The notes under the pieces were generated by a model, which was not told the origin of the DNA, did not search any database, and saw only the letters and a program-made list of their open reading frames with translations. From assembly GCF_020905345.1 (NCBI RefSeq), contig NZ_JAJJMO010000001.1, positions 1,054,001 through 1,118,000 on the forward strand: DNA of 64,000 nucleotides. The letters run 5' to 3'. Each line of letters starts with the position of its first letter. The stretch's first letter is position 1. Position numbers and translations under genes: made by a program. This DNA comes from Flavobacterium pisciphilum (GTDB lineage Bacteria > Bacteroidota > Bacteroidia > Flavobacteriales > Flavobacteriaceae). This document shows, in pieces, positions 26,764 to 39,164 of the stretch.

Positions 26764-27834
26764 TTAGTAAATTTTCTTCACTTTTTTAGAACGATCAGCA
26801 ATGTAAGATACCAACCATGCGATTTGTCCCTCTTTTGCAAAATATAGCTTTTTGTTAGTAACTTCAGGTATAGCTTCTAAACAAACTAATAAGATATTAC
26901 TACCTGAAATTAAATATTTTTGTGAATATGTTTTTAATACCTTTTCAATTTCTGGGTCTGCTTTAGCTAGATCCTCAAATTTTTTGAAATTATTTTTTAA
27001 GATGGCATCATAGTTAATAACATCTTCTAACTTAAATTGATTAAATGCCTCTTTAGTAACTCCTTTATATAGCGTATAAAAAGCCCAAACTGCTCCCCCT
27101 GACATATAGACTTTTTCTTTACTTAAAGCCTGAGGTTGTGACTTGTACATAGCATTTACCTGCTCTCTCAGGATTGGTAAATGACTAAATGATCGCGAAT
27201 TAAATTCATCTACACCATCACTAGTAGTTCTTTTAATCACACTTTCTGTAAGCGTTACACTACCATAATTAAGACTTAATGGAAAAAATACGAAAGCATC
27301 ATTATTAACGACATCTACATAACCTCCTTTAGTATTCCCTCCTCCTATATCAAGTATTATCGAATTTTTATAATCAACTGGGGGAATACAACCTTTTAAA
27401 AGCATTTTTGCTTCCATTTGAGCTTCAATAAACTCTAAATCTTTACCAGTAGCAGCTTTTACCTTATCAATAAGAATTTGAGTGTTTTGTGCCATGGCTA
27501 CACCAGAAGAACCTACTATAAAAATATTTTCATCAAGAACCTTCATGTTGTTCTTGATTTTATTATAGTTGGCATTAATAATTCCAACTGCTTTATTCAT
27601 ATTTTCCTCAGTCATATTTCCATCTATAGAAATACCCTTTGCTATGGCAACATTTTCTGTCCAAAATGATTTAACATTAATATTTCCTTTTTTGATATTA
27701 TAAACATCAACAACTGACATTTTAATTCCTTTACTTCCTATTTCAATTCCAGCAAAAACATTTTCTTGTGAAAAAAGTATTGGTGTAATAAAAAATAAAA
27801 GAAATAGCGTAAAATATAATTTTAGATTTTTCAT
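26764..27834 (-). CDS. Secreted Ppx/GppA-like (ASKHA fold) protein
   Basis: A 356-residue protein beginning with a signal peptide (MKNLKLYFTLFLLFFITPILFSQ). The rest has the Ppx/GppA exopolyphosphatase layout: phosphate-1 loop GIEIGSKGIKMSVV near residue 30, the segment IEAQMEAKMLLKG where the catalytic Glu of the family sits, and phosphate-2 loop ILDIGGGNTKGGYVD. Compared with the usual DIGSNS and DIGGGSTE motifs, several residues differ (E for D, K for N, N-T-K for S-T-E). The family is normally cytosolic and degrades polyphosphate or (p)ppGpp; an exported copy is unexpected. It may bind or cut a periplasmic phosphate ester, or be inactive. The family is probable; the function is open. Confidence 0.78.
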   Translation of the reverse strand: MKNLKLYFTLFLLFFITPILFSQENVFAGIEIGSKGIKMSVVDVYNIKKGNINVKSFWTENVAIAKGISIDGNMTEENMNKAVGIINANYNKIKNNMKVLDENIFIVGSSGVAMAQNTQILIDKVKAATGKDLEFIEAQMEAKMLLKGCIPPVDYKNSIILDIGGGNTKGGYVDVVNNDAFVFFPLSLNYGSVTLTESVIKRTTSDGVDEFNSRSFSHLPILREQVNAMYKSQPQALSKEKVYMSGGAVWAFYTLYKGVTKEAFNQFKLEDVINYDAILKNNFKKFEDLAKADPEIEKVLKTYSQKYLISGSNILLVCLEAIPEVTNKKLYFAKEGQIAWLVSYIADRSKKVKKIY

Positions 27835-28338
27835 AGGTTAAGTTTTATTTGTGTCAGGTTAAGTTTAAAATCCTGTGTTTATTATAGCTTCAGTGATGCA
27901 GAAATATCTTATTTTTTGAAAATAAAATAGAGAGTGCTTTTGTAAATTATAAAGCAGACCTCAAATACTGTTTTTTTTATAGCAATTGCTAGTGTTTTCG
28001 GGCTGCGAAAGTACAAAAAATTTTCCTCCTATTTGATTTTTCAAATAGTAAATTGTAAGATTGAACTGAGTATATTCTTTAATTGTTTAATATATAATTC
28101 GTTAGTGTTTCTTTTTTTTTTTTGAAAGTCAATGTTAGATAAATATATTTTACAGATTAAAGCAATTTGATTTTTCAATAAATCATAAGATTTTGACTAT
28201 CCGATAAAAACAGTATTAGATCAATTTGAAAAGGAAATTAAGTTGACATAAATTTTATCCTAATAATTTATGCACTTACAACACTCCTTTTTTTAGATAT
28301 TAATCAATAATCACTTAGAAGAATAAATAACAAAGTTC
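27835..28338. other. AT-rich intergenic region between divergent genes
   Basis: About 500 bases between the divergent Ppx-like gene and the roadblock-like gene. It is very AT-rich, includes a 13-base T run near 28110 and stop codons in all frames. Apart from the promoter noted at 28339-28372 I see nothing in it. Confidence 0.5.
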
Positions 28339-28372
28339 TTGTAGCATATCAATAAGAAAAAAATTAAATTTG
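28339..28372 (+). promoter_or_regulatory. Bacteroidota-type promoter of the roadblock-like gene
   Basis: TTG at 28339-28341, 23 bases, then TAAATTTG (TAnnTTTG) at 28365-28372, 18 bases before the ATG. The match to the -33/-7 pattern is good. Confidence 0.6.
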
Positions 28373-28390
28373 CTACTTAAATTTTTATAG

Positions 28391-28771
28391 ATGTCGGATT
28401 TTTTAAAATTATTTGGAGAGAATATATCTAAGGAAATGCCTGGATTTGTAGCTTTAAGTGTTATTGATGTTAAAAGCGGAAATCTTTATTATTCAAAAAA
28501 AAATAATGCGGATTTTAATATAGAAAGTGCTTCAAAATTTGCATTAGAAATGGTAAGAGCTCAATTAAATGCTAATGCTTTTCTAAAACTAAATCAAAAC
28601 ATAGATGATATTACTATAACATTAACTAGTCAGTTTCAGTTTTTAAAAATTTCACAGAATAATAGTTATTTTATTTATTTAGTTGCTGATTCCACAAAGG
28701 CTAATTTGACTTTTACAAAAGCTATTCTTAATAAGCAAATATCAGAAATATCAAGTATATTTCATCCTTAA
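28391..28771 (+). CDS. Small protein, possible roadblock/LC7 domain
   Basis: A 126-residue soluble protein. The pattern PGFVALSVIDVKSGNLYYSKK followed by a helix (ESASKFALEMVRAQL), then a strand-rich part (ITITLTSQFQFLKISQNNSYFIYLVADS) and a final helix resembles the roadblock/LC7 fold, which in bacteria acts as a regulatory partner of small GTPases or in motility and polarity. This is a fold-level impression only. It is a single gene flanked by divergent and convergent neighbours, with its own promoter 18 bases upstream. The codon use is like that of its neighbours. Confidence 0.6.
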   Translation: MSDFLKLFGENISKEMPGFVALSVIDVKSGNLYYSKKNNADFNIESASKFALEMVRAQLNANAFLKLNQNIDDITITLTSQFQFLKISQNNSYFIYLVADSTKANLTFTKAILNKQISEISSIFHP

Positions 28772-28908
28772 TAAAAAAACCACAATAGATAAAAAATGAT
28801 TTAAGTCTTATGGTAACAACTGCATGAAAGGTTTAAATAAAAAGAAATGCGTTATAGGCATGGGATTTCAACGCTAAAGTTAGAATTCTTTATTATTTAA
28901 ATATGACC

Positions 28909-29874
28909 TTAAAAACCAACACTAGAATTAAAAAATTCATAGGCTCTTTTCTCAGCATAAGAATACATTGAATTGCGTAAAGGAAATGCGCAATGTCCTC
29001 CATATTTTGGGGTTTCTAGATAAACATAACTACTATCTTTCACAATAGCTTTAGGATAACATCTTTCCCCTAAAAACGGATCATCTAAGGCATTAATAAT
29101 TAAAACTGGCGTTGTAATGTTTTGCAAGCTAAACTCAGGAGAAACACGTTGATAATATTCCTCACGACTTGCAAAACCATGTAATGGTGCTGTAAAATAA
29201 TGATCCACTTCATCAAAAGAAGTAATTTTATCAATCTGATCTCGATTTATAAAATCTGGAAATTGTTCTGCTTTATACCTTAGTTTTTTAACAATGTCAA
29301 TAGTGAAATTCTTTAAATATACTTTATTAAACCCTTGTTTGAGCACTGCAGCACTTGTTGCAATATGAGTTGGAACAGAAATAGAAACTCCTGCTTTTAC
29401 ACGTTTATCCATCTTTAACCAGCCAAAATAATTCAAGAGCTGAACGCCTCCCATAGAATATCCGATCAAATAAATTTCCTCGAATCCTCTTTGTAAAACA
29501 TTTTGAACCACTGCATCTAAATCGTCTACAGCACCGTGATGATAAAGTCTTGGTAGTCGATTCATTTCTCCTCCACAAGTGCGGTTATTCCATGCAAACA
29601 CTGAAAATCCTTTCTTCTGAAAATAATCCGCGCAACTATTGTTATAAGTCCTGCGAGAATCTCCTTCGAGGCCGTGACATAAAATAACTGCTTTTTTAGG
29701 GCTATTTATAATAAAATCGATATTGATAAAATCTCCGTCAATTAATTCATGTTTTTCCCTTTCGTACTCAGGTATCGGAAATCGTTTAAACATTGCTGCA
29801 TAAATAGTAGAAAAATGCCTATTTCTATGCATGATAGAAGGAAAATCATATTGAGATTGTTCAATTACTGGCAT
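28909..29874 (-). CDS. YheT-family alpha/beta hydrolase
   Basis: A 321-residue hydrolase of the YheT/ABHD1-3 group (Abhydrolase_1, COG0429). Visible are VILCHGLEGDSRRTY (oxyanion), the family's NNRTCGGEMNRLPRLYHHGAVDDL segment, GYSMGG (nucleophile Ser) and the late GGHCAFP with the catalytic His. It lacks a signal peptide. Relatives are carboxylesterases or lipases of unclear substrate. It stands alone; the nearest gene on the strand is 186 bases upstream. Confidence 0.9.
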   Translation of the reverse strand: MPVIEQSQYDFPSIMHRNRHFSTIYAAMFKRFPIPEYEREKHELIDGDFINIDFIINSPKKAVILCHGLEGDSRRTYNNSCADYFQKKGFSVFAWNNRTCGGEMNRLPRLYHHGAVDDLDAVVQNVLQRGFEEIYLIGYSMGGVQLLNYFGWLKMDKRVKAGVSISVPTHIATSAAVLKQGFNKVYLKNFTIDIVKKLRYKAEQFPDFINRDQIDKITSFDEVDHYFTAPLHGFASREEYYQRVSPEFSLQNITTPVLIINALDDPFLGERCYPKAIVKDSSYVYLETPKYGGHCAFPLRNSMYSYAEKRAYEFFNSSVGF

Positions 29875-30059
29875 AGAAAGAAAAGTTTAACTGATTAAAC
29901 AAATTTAGGTATATCTCTGAATTAATTCTAAGAAAACGAAATATAAAATGATTTGTTACCTAGTCTACGTTAAAATCTTATTTTATCTAATTAATACTGG
30001 GTTATATTAAGGCTTTGAATAACTAATTCCAACTAGCTTTCATAGACTCTTTAAACAGT

Positions 30060-30839
30060 CTACATATCCAACGTTTGCTCTCCACCACCGTTAATAAAAA
30101 TAACTTGTCCACTTGTCCAACTCGATATTGGTGATGCAAAATATAGTACAGCTCCTGCAATATCAATAGCTTCACCCAATCTACCAATGGGTGTGTGCTT
30201 AAGCATTGCCTTTTCAATTTCTGGCGTTAAAACTGTACTCAATGCGCGTGTTCTTGTTGCTCCAGGACCAATCGCATTCAATCTAATATTATCTGGTCCA
30301 AAATCATAAGCTAGATTTCTAGTCATATGGTTAATTGCTGCTTTTGAGGAAGCATAGGCGCTAATAGCTGGGCTTGTATTTATAGAAGCCATTGATGACA
30401 TATTGATAATGCTTCCATAGCCCGCTTTTTTCATCTCTGGCGCGACTAATTGGCACAATCTCCACATGCTAAACACATTCATATCATATACCCTTTTAAA
30501 TTCTTCTACAGTAATATCATATGGACTTTCTCTACCTGCTGCTCCACCTCCAACATTGTTAACCAAAATTTCTATACTCCCAAATTCTTTGACTGTTTGC
30601 TCAACAAGACTTACCAAAGCTTCATCTTTTGTAACATCACAATGTACTGCAATAGCCTTTCCTCCATCATCATTTATCTCTTTTGAGGTTTTTATAGCAT
30701 CATCCAGATTGTAATCTGAAACTACAACATTTGCTCCATAGGCCGCAAGTATTTCACAACATGCTTTTCCTATTCCGTTTGCCCCACCTGTTACGATAGC
30801 AGTTTTTCCTTTTAAGTCAAAAAATTTTGAAGTATCCAT
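30060..30839 (-). CDS. Short-chain dehydrogenase resembling 7-alpha-hydroxysteroid dehydrogenase
   Basis: A 259-residue SDR oxidoreductase. NAD(P) binding is by TGGANGIGKA; the catalytic residues are Asn in YDMNVFSM, Ser in NMSSMAS, and YASSKAA with Tyr and Lys. The dinucleotide-specifying Asp (VVVSDYN) indicates NAD(H). Long stretches (LVNNVGGG, QLVAPEMKKAGYGSI, SYASSKAA-like, TPEIEKAMLKHTPIGRLG) follow E. coli HdhA, which oxidises bile-acid hydroxyls, more closely than FabG. I infer a steroid- or other secondary-alcohol dehydrogenase. It lies alone with about 190 bases before and about 590 after it. Confidence 0.87.
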   Translation of the reverse strand: MDTSKFFDLKGKTAIVTGGANGIGKACCEILAAYGANVVVSDYNLDDAIKTSKEINDDGGKAIAVHCDVTKDEALVSLVEQTVKEFGSIEILVNNVGGGAAGRESPYDITVEEFKRVYDMNVFSMWRLCQLVAPEMKKAGYGSIINMSSMASINTSPAISAYASSKAAINHMTRNLAYDFGPDNIRLNAIGPGATRTRALSTVLTPEIEKAMLKHTPIGRLGEAIDIAGAVLYFASPISSWTSGQVIFINGGGEQTLDM

Positions 30840-31147
30840 TTTTCTTAAATTATTATGATTAACCCATTGGGCACAATTATTCGAAGTAAAACATAGATTA
30901 AGTATTGCTTAAATATTGAAGTTAAGCATTCTGAAGTTGCTATACAAAACAATACCTATCTCAAATATAGTGAAAATTATCTAAGAATTTTAGAAGCATG
31001 AGTTGTTTGAATACGAAATAGACTACTTTTTTTTTGGAGTTTTATAAAATTAAGAAAGAATCATTAAGCGAATTCAGTTATTCAATAAAGGAGAGAAAAA
31101 TTGCTTTAACGCACTTTATGTTAGCCCCTCTATGTGATTCCTCCTTT

Positions 31148-31367
31148 ATGCGATTCCTCCTTCGTCGGAATGACAAGTTTGCGACTAAAAAAGCTCTACA
31201 ACCCAGAACCCTTTGCTACTCTGAACCTTTGTCACTTTTTAAAAATGCGATTCCTCCTTCGTCGGAATGACAAGTTTGGGGAGAGAACTTTGTCACTATG
31301 CTTATAAAACTTAGCACCTTAGAGCCTCAGTACCTCTGAACCTTTGTCACTCTGAACCTTTGTCACT
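31148..31367. repeat. Interspersed short repeats downstream of the rRNA operon
   Basis: In the 590-base gap between the dehydrogenase and the 5S gene there are two identical 34-base copies beginning ATGCGATTCCTCCTTCGTCG (31148-31181 and 31245-31278), and three copies of CTCTGAACCTTTGTCACT (31219-31236, 31334-31351, 31350-31367), the last two overlapping by two bases. No gene is supported here; the frame at 31034-31270 is built from the repeats. Confidence 0.8.
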
Positions 31368-31396
31368 TTCTAAAAAAAAGTTTAAAACAAAAAAAA

Positions 31397-31420
31397 TCCC
31401 CATCAAATTCATGATGAGGA
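31397..31420 (-). terminator. rRNA operon terminator
   Basis: Inverted repeat TCCCCATCA / TGATGAGGA (one mismatch). On the minus strand it is followed by a T-rich stretch (31381-31396), and it lies about 14 bases beyond the 5S 3' end. Confidence 0.8.
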
Positions 31421-31433
31421 TTCTCTAAAGAAA

Positions 31434-31541
31434 GGCGACGACATACTCTCCCACATAACTGCAGTACCATCTGCGCAGGCGGGCTTAACTACTCTGTTCG
31501 GGATGGGAAGAGGTGAGCCCCGCCGCAATAACCACCTTAAG
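31434..31541 (-). rRNA. rrf: 5S ribosomal RNA
   Basis: The minus strand reads GGTGGTTATTGCGGCGGGGC near the 5' end, CCCATCCCGAACAGAGTAGT in the middle and GAGAGTATGTCGTCGCC at the 3' end, the pattern of Bacteroidota 5S RNA. The ends pair as helix I. Exact ends are good to a few bases. Confidence 0.92.
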
Positions 31542-31689
31542 GTCGTTAGTTGCTTTGGACAACTTTTCAATCGTTTGTTATCATCTAGGATAACAACCAA
31601 TCAAACAATATCTTAACATACTGAGATAAAGAAACATAAATACTTTTAGAAAGTTTCTCCCCCACACCGAAGTGTGGGGAAAAGCGTAC

Positions 31690-34577
<2,888 letters not shown>

Positions 34578-34699
34578 TTAAAATTAATTAAGACCGTTTT
34601 CTTTATTTACAGTATTACTACCGTCAATAAAAAATGCTTTCTACTTTTTATTATTTTCTTATCTCAATATGTCAATGAACTTTTTTCCTTTCGGAATAG

Positions 34700-34773
34700 T
34701 GGAGAATAACGGAGTCGAACCGTTGACCTCCTGCGTGCAAGGCAGGCGCTCTAGCCAGCTGAGCTAATCCCCC
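34700..34773 (-). tRNA. tRNA-Ala (anticodon TGC)
   Basis: A 74-base cloverleaf on the minus strand: GGGGGATTAGCTCAGCTGG (acceptor and D arm), CTGCCTTGCACGCAGG with anticodon TGC, GGTTCGACTCC T-arm, matching acceptor 3' side. CCA is not encoded. It sits in the 16S-23S spacer. Confidence 0.97.
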
Positions 34774-34881
34774 AATTTCAATTTTAGAATTTTGAATTCA
34801 GATTTTAAACCCTATTTCAGATTCAATTTCTTTTGGTGAATTCCAACTTCTAGAATTTCCTTTTTTTTAAGTTTAAAATAG

Positions 34882-34955
34882 TAGTCCCGGGCAGACTCGA
34901 ACTGCCGACCCCTACATTATCAGTGTAGTACTCTAACCAGCTGAGCTACGAGACT
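34882..34955 (-). tRNA. tRNA-Ile (anticodon GAT)
   Basis: A 74-base cloverleaf on the minus strand: AGTCTCGTAGCTCAGCTGG, anticodon stem CTACACTGATAATGTAG with GAT, T-arm GTTCGAGTC, acceptor CGGGACT. CCA is not encoded. It lies between 16S and tRNA-Ala, the usual order. Confidence 0.97.
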
Positions 34956-35076
34956 CTGTTTTTACTTAAATTGTATTATTTGAACTAACAGCAGAGTAAT
35001 ATAATCTTTAGAGATGTAACAAATAGACATTTCGTCTTCTTTCCCTAGCGTGCATAAATGCTAACACTAAGGCTCT

Positions 35077-36590
<1,514 letters not shown>

Positions 36591-36761
36591 GTATATTTTT
36601 TATATTATATTGCGACTAATGATTCTATCGGTTATATTCAAATCTTGCGATTCTATTACTCTTTATTCTGTGTTTCGAAATCTCTTTCGAAACGGCTGTC
36701 AATTCAATATGTCTAGGAACGTGTTCTTTTTGTTTGTGCCGCTTGTTTCTCAAAGCGGGTG

Positions 36762-36792
36762 CAAAAGTAGTGAACTTGTTTTTAACTGGCAA
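36762..36792 (-). promoter_or_regulatory. rRNA promoter P1
   Basis: On the minus strand: TTG (36790-36792), 20 bases, TACTTTTG (36762-36769), then GCACCC. Nearest of three promoters to 16S, leaving a leader of about 165 bases. Confidence 0.75.
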
Positions 36793-36885
36793 GATTTTTT
36801 TGAAGTTTTTTTTAAGAAATTTTTCTCTCAAAAATCATTCGTAAATCTTAGCAGTATTTCAAAGAACTCCGTGTTTTGCGGGGTG

Positions 36886-36916
36886 CAAATGTAACTTTCG
36901 TTTTCCAAACTCACAA
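36886..36916 (-). promoter_or_regulatory. rRNA promoter P2
   Basis: On the minus strand: TTG (36914-36916), 20 bases, TACATTTG (36886-36893), then CACCCC. It lies 124 bases upstream of P1 and shares GTGCAAA context with the other two. Confidence 0.75.
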
Positions 36917-37007
36917 GCTTTTTTTAATCTTTTTTTCAGAAAAATTTTCCGTTTGATTAAAGTCTCTTGTCAGTATTTCAGATGAACGTTTTTGTTTGTT
37001 GCGGGTG

Positions 37008-37037
37008 CAAAACTACCACCTTTATCTAGATAAACAA
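37008..37037 (-). promoter_or_regulatory. rRNA promoter P3
   Basis: On the minus strand: TTG (37035-37037), 19 bases, TAGTTTTG (37008-37015), then CACCCGC. It lies 122 bases upstream of P2. The segment downstream of P3 and that downstream of P2 both contain CAGTATTTCA on the plus strand, showing duplication. Confidence 0.75.
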
Positions 37038-37209
37038 TACTTTTCAATCACTATTTTTAGTTTATTTTACCTTTAAGTCTTAACCACCTGATAACACCAA
37101 CTTTACAAACTCTTTGCTTTTAGGTTTTGTAGGGGTTTTCTGTAGAGGTGTTTGTGCTGTCCCTGTTTTTAGTGGGCTTTCGGGGGGTTTGGTTGTTTCT
37201 GTTTTGCTC

Positions 37210-37293
37210 CCCTAGCCCTGATAGCAGCGAAAATCCTTTCTCTTTTTTCTTTAAAAAGGGAAAGATTACAGCGAATAGCAGGTTAAAGCTCCT
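37210..37293 (+). repeat. Flavobacterial hairpin repeat, copy A
   Basis: It begins CCCTAGCCCTGATAGCAGCG, has a central hairpin (CTTTCTCTTTTT / AAAAAGGGAAAG, one G-U pair) and ends with GATTACAGCGAATAGCAGG and GCTCC. It matches copy B at 48857-48939 at both ends, while the hairpin arms differ but still pair. It lies between the rRNA promoters and the SIMPL gene. No coding frame fits. It may be a structured RNA or a mobile repeat. Confidence 0.65.
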
Positions 37294-37330
37294 AGAAATT
37301 GCAGCGCTTGCTTCTTTTTCGTTCTTCTCT

Positions 37331-37398
37331 CCTATTATATATAGTAAAAACATCCTCCTATATATAGTATCACGAACCCTCACCTATATATAGTATCA
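37331..37398. repeat. CCTATATATAGTATCA direct repeats
   Basis: Two exact copies of CCTATATATAGTATCA (37357-37372, 37383-37398), preceded by a degenerate copy at 37331. The related CCTATATATAT forms the loop side of the following hairpin. Each contains the palindrome TATATATA. Meaning unknown. Confidence 0.6.
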
Positions 37399-37403
37399 TA
37401 AAA

Positions 37404-37436
37404 AAAGCGACTCCTATATATATTAGGAGTCGCTTT
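37404..37436. terminator. Strong hairpin, probable terminator
   Basis: Perfect 13-base stem AAAGCGACTCCTA / TAGGAGTCGCTTT with a 7-base loop (TATATAT). On the minus strand it is followed by TTT and an AT-rich run, so it could end transcription from the SIMPL gene before the rRNA promoters. Confidence 0.6.
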
Positions 37437-37671
37437 AGAATTACACAAACGCTACCACAAGACAATACTGTCATGTATAAACTATGACATTTTTTCCACA
37501 AGCTGCATAAATCTGACAAGTGGTCCATCTTACAAGTCATACCTATATATAAAGCCTCTATACTTTGCGCAGCTCTCTAAATCCTTTTATAGTTTTTATT
37601 CATTTATACATATAAAAAAATCCCGCCACTTTGAATGACAGGATTTACTATATAATAAGGGAGCTACTTTA

Positions 37672-38364
37672 TTATTCTAGAATAAAGCTCACACTTACGT
37701 TTGATATGATTTCAATTTCTCCTATTGCAAGTGTTTCGTTTGAAGCCGCACCAGCACTATCCATAGCCATAGCTTTCATACCAGCAAAGATTGGTTGTGG
37801 ACGGTATCCTTGAGAATTATCTGAAATTACGATTGCTTTACCAACTTTTTGTCCTAAAACAGAAACATAATCCTCTGCTTTTGATTTTGCATCTTTAATA
37901 GCTAATTTTCTAGCTTCTGACTCATGTTGCGCCAATTTAGAAGATTCAAAAGTTACATTATCAATACGATTGATTCCTTGATCAACTAAACCTTCCATTA
38001 ACTCATCATACTTAGTCAAGTCTTTCAATAAGATTTCAACTGTTTGAGTTGCATTATAATTATGTTTTTTCTTTTCATAATCATATTGTGGGTTTAGCGA
38101 AACTTGTTTTGTCTTAAAATCTGCAGTTGGGATATTCATCTTTTTAATGAATTTTAAAACCGCATCCATTTTTTGATCGTTTTGTTTCTTCACATCCTTA
38201 GCATTACTGCCTTTGGTTTCGATAGTTGCTAAAATTGTTGCTTGATCTGGAGCAACTTTCACTTTTCCTTCACCAGACACACTAATTTGAGGAATCTGTT
38301 TAGTTTCTTGAGCGTAAGTCATAGTCATAAACATAAGGGTTAAAAATAAAGCTATTTTTTTCAT
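37672..38364 (-). CDS. SIMPL-domain (DUF541) periplasmic protein
   Basis: A 230-residue protein with a signal peptide (MKKIALFLTLMFMTMTYAQ) and a SIMPL/DUF541 domain (about 25-228): ISVSGEGKVKVAPDQATILATIET is the family start, and the NVTFESSKLAQHESEARKLAIKDAKSKAEDY segment follows. Relatives such as BP26 and YggE form periplasmic or envelope oligomers tied to oxidative-stress resistance; the mechanism is unknown. The rhomboid gene lies 48 bases upstream on the same strand, so the two may share a transcript. Confidence 0.9.
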   Translation of the reverse strand: MKKIALFLTLMFMTMTYAQETKQIPQISVSGEGKVKVAPDQATILATIETKGSNAKDVKKQNDQKMDAVLKFIKKMNIPTADFKTKQVSLNPQYDYEKKKHNYNATQTVEILLKDLTKYDELMEGLVDQGINRIDNVTFESSKLAQHESEARKLAIKDAKSKAEDYVSVLGQKVGKAIVISDNSQGYRPQPIFAGMKAMAMDSAGAASNETLAIGEIEIISNVSVSFILE

Positions 38365-38412
38365 ATTTGTATCATTTAATTGTTTGGTTAATTCTTTTCA
38401 AAAGTTGTGCCA

Positions 38413-39060
38413 TTATAGTTTTCCGAGCTTAGCCATTATAAAAAGAATAACTATTGGAATAGCTAACAGTATGACCATCAATGAATGATCAACAACTAAT
38501 GCAGGATCTTTTATTAGTGTAATAAAATATCCACCTATTGCTCCTCCAAAATGGGCTGTATGACCAATATTATCATTTTTTGCTCTCATTCCGTATATCG
38601 AGTACAGTAAATACAGGATTCCGAAAAGATAAGCTGGCATCGGAATTATAAAAAATATCCCCAGCATCATATCTGGTTGTAATAAAATTGCAGAATACAA
38701 AATCCCTGTTACAGCTCCCGAGGCTCCTACTGCACGATAACTATAATCATTTTTATGAAATACCATTGTTAGTAAACTTCCGAAAACCAAGCTACCTATA
38801 TAAATCAATGCAAACGAAAAATTTCCTAAATGACCAATAACAACTGGTGCAAAAAAGTAAAGTGTTAGCATATTAAAAAGCAAGTGCATCATATCAACAT
38901 GCAAGAAACCAGATGTTAACATTCTTATTTGTTCTCCTGAGCGAATACTTCCGACATGAAATTCATATTTTCTAAAAAAGGAAAGATCATTAAATCCCTT
39001 ATAACTAACTAAAACATTGGCAACAATTATTCCTATCAAAATAGTATTCATATTCTTCAT
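38413..39060 (-). CDS. Rhomboid-family intramembrane serine protease
   Basis: A 215-residue membrane protein with six or so transmembrane helices. The catalytic Ser is in GASGAVTG and the partner His in GHTAHFGGAIGGY; the Asn/His of helix 2 appear in HVDMMHLLFNML. All residues needed for a Ser-His dyad are there. Rhomboids cut transmembrane proteins inside the bilayer. No substrate can be named. The lpxL-type gene is divergent, 104 bases away. Confidence 0.92.
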   Translation of the reverse strand: MKNMNTILIGIIVANVLVSYKGFNDLSFFRKYEFHVGSIRSGEQIRMLTSGFLHVDMMHLLFNMLTLYFFAPVVIGHLGNFSFALIYIGSLVFGSLLTMVFHKNDYSYRAVGASGAVTGILYSAILLQPDMMLGIFFIIPMPAYLFGILYLLYSIYGMRAKNDNIGHTAHFGGAIGGYFITLIKDPALVVDHSLMVILLAIPIVILFIMAKLGKL

Positions 39061-39140
39061 TTATTGTGAATTGTAAATATAGTAATTCTCATAGACACGA
39101 CAGTTACTGATTAAAAGATATACGTTATTCATTTTTGAGT

Positions 39141-39148
39141 TATATTTG
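39141..39148 (+). promoter_or_regulatory. -7 element of the LpxL-type gene
   Basis: TATATTTG (TAnnTTTG) 16 bases before the ATG at 39165. No good -33 TTG at normal spacing. It supports the internal ATG over the TTG at 39135. Confidence 0.5.
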
Positions 39149-39164
39149 TAAAAAATTAAACTGC

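Noticed and set aside
31034..31270. A 78-codon frame before the rRNA operon
   Set aside because: It consists largely of the 34-base and 18-base repeat units.
37148..37393. Frames in the rRNA upstream region
   Set aside because: They run across a hairpin repeat and AT repeats; composition is not protein-like.
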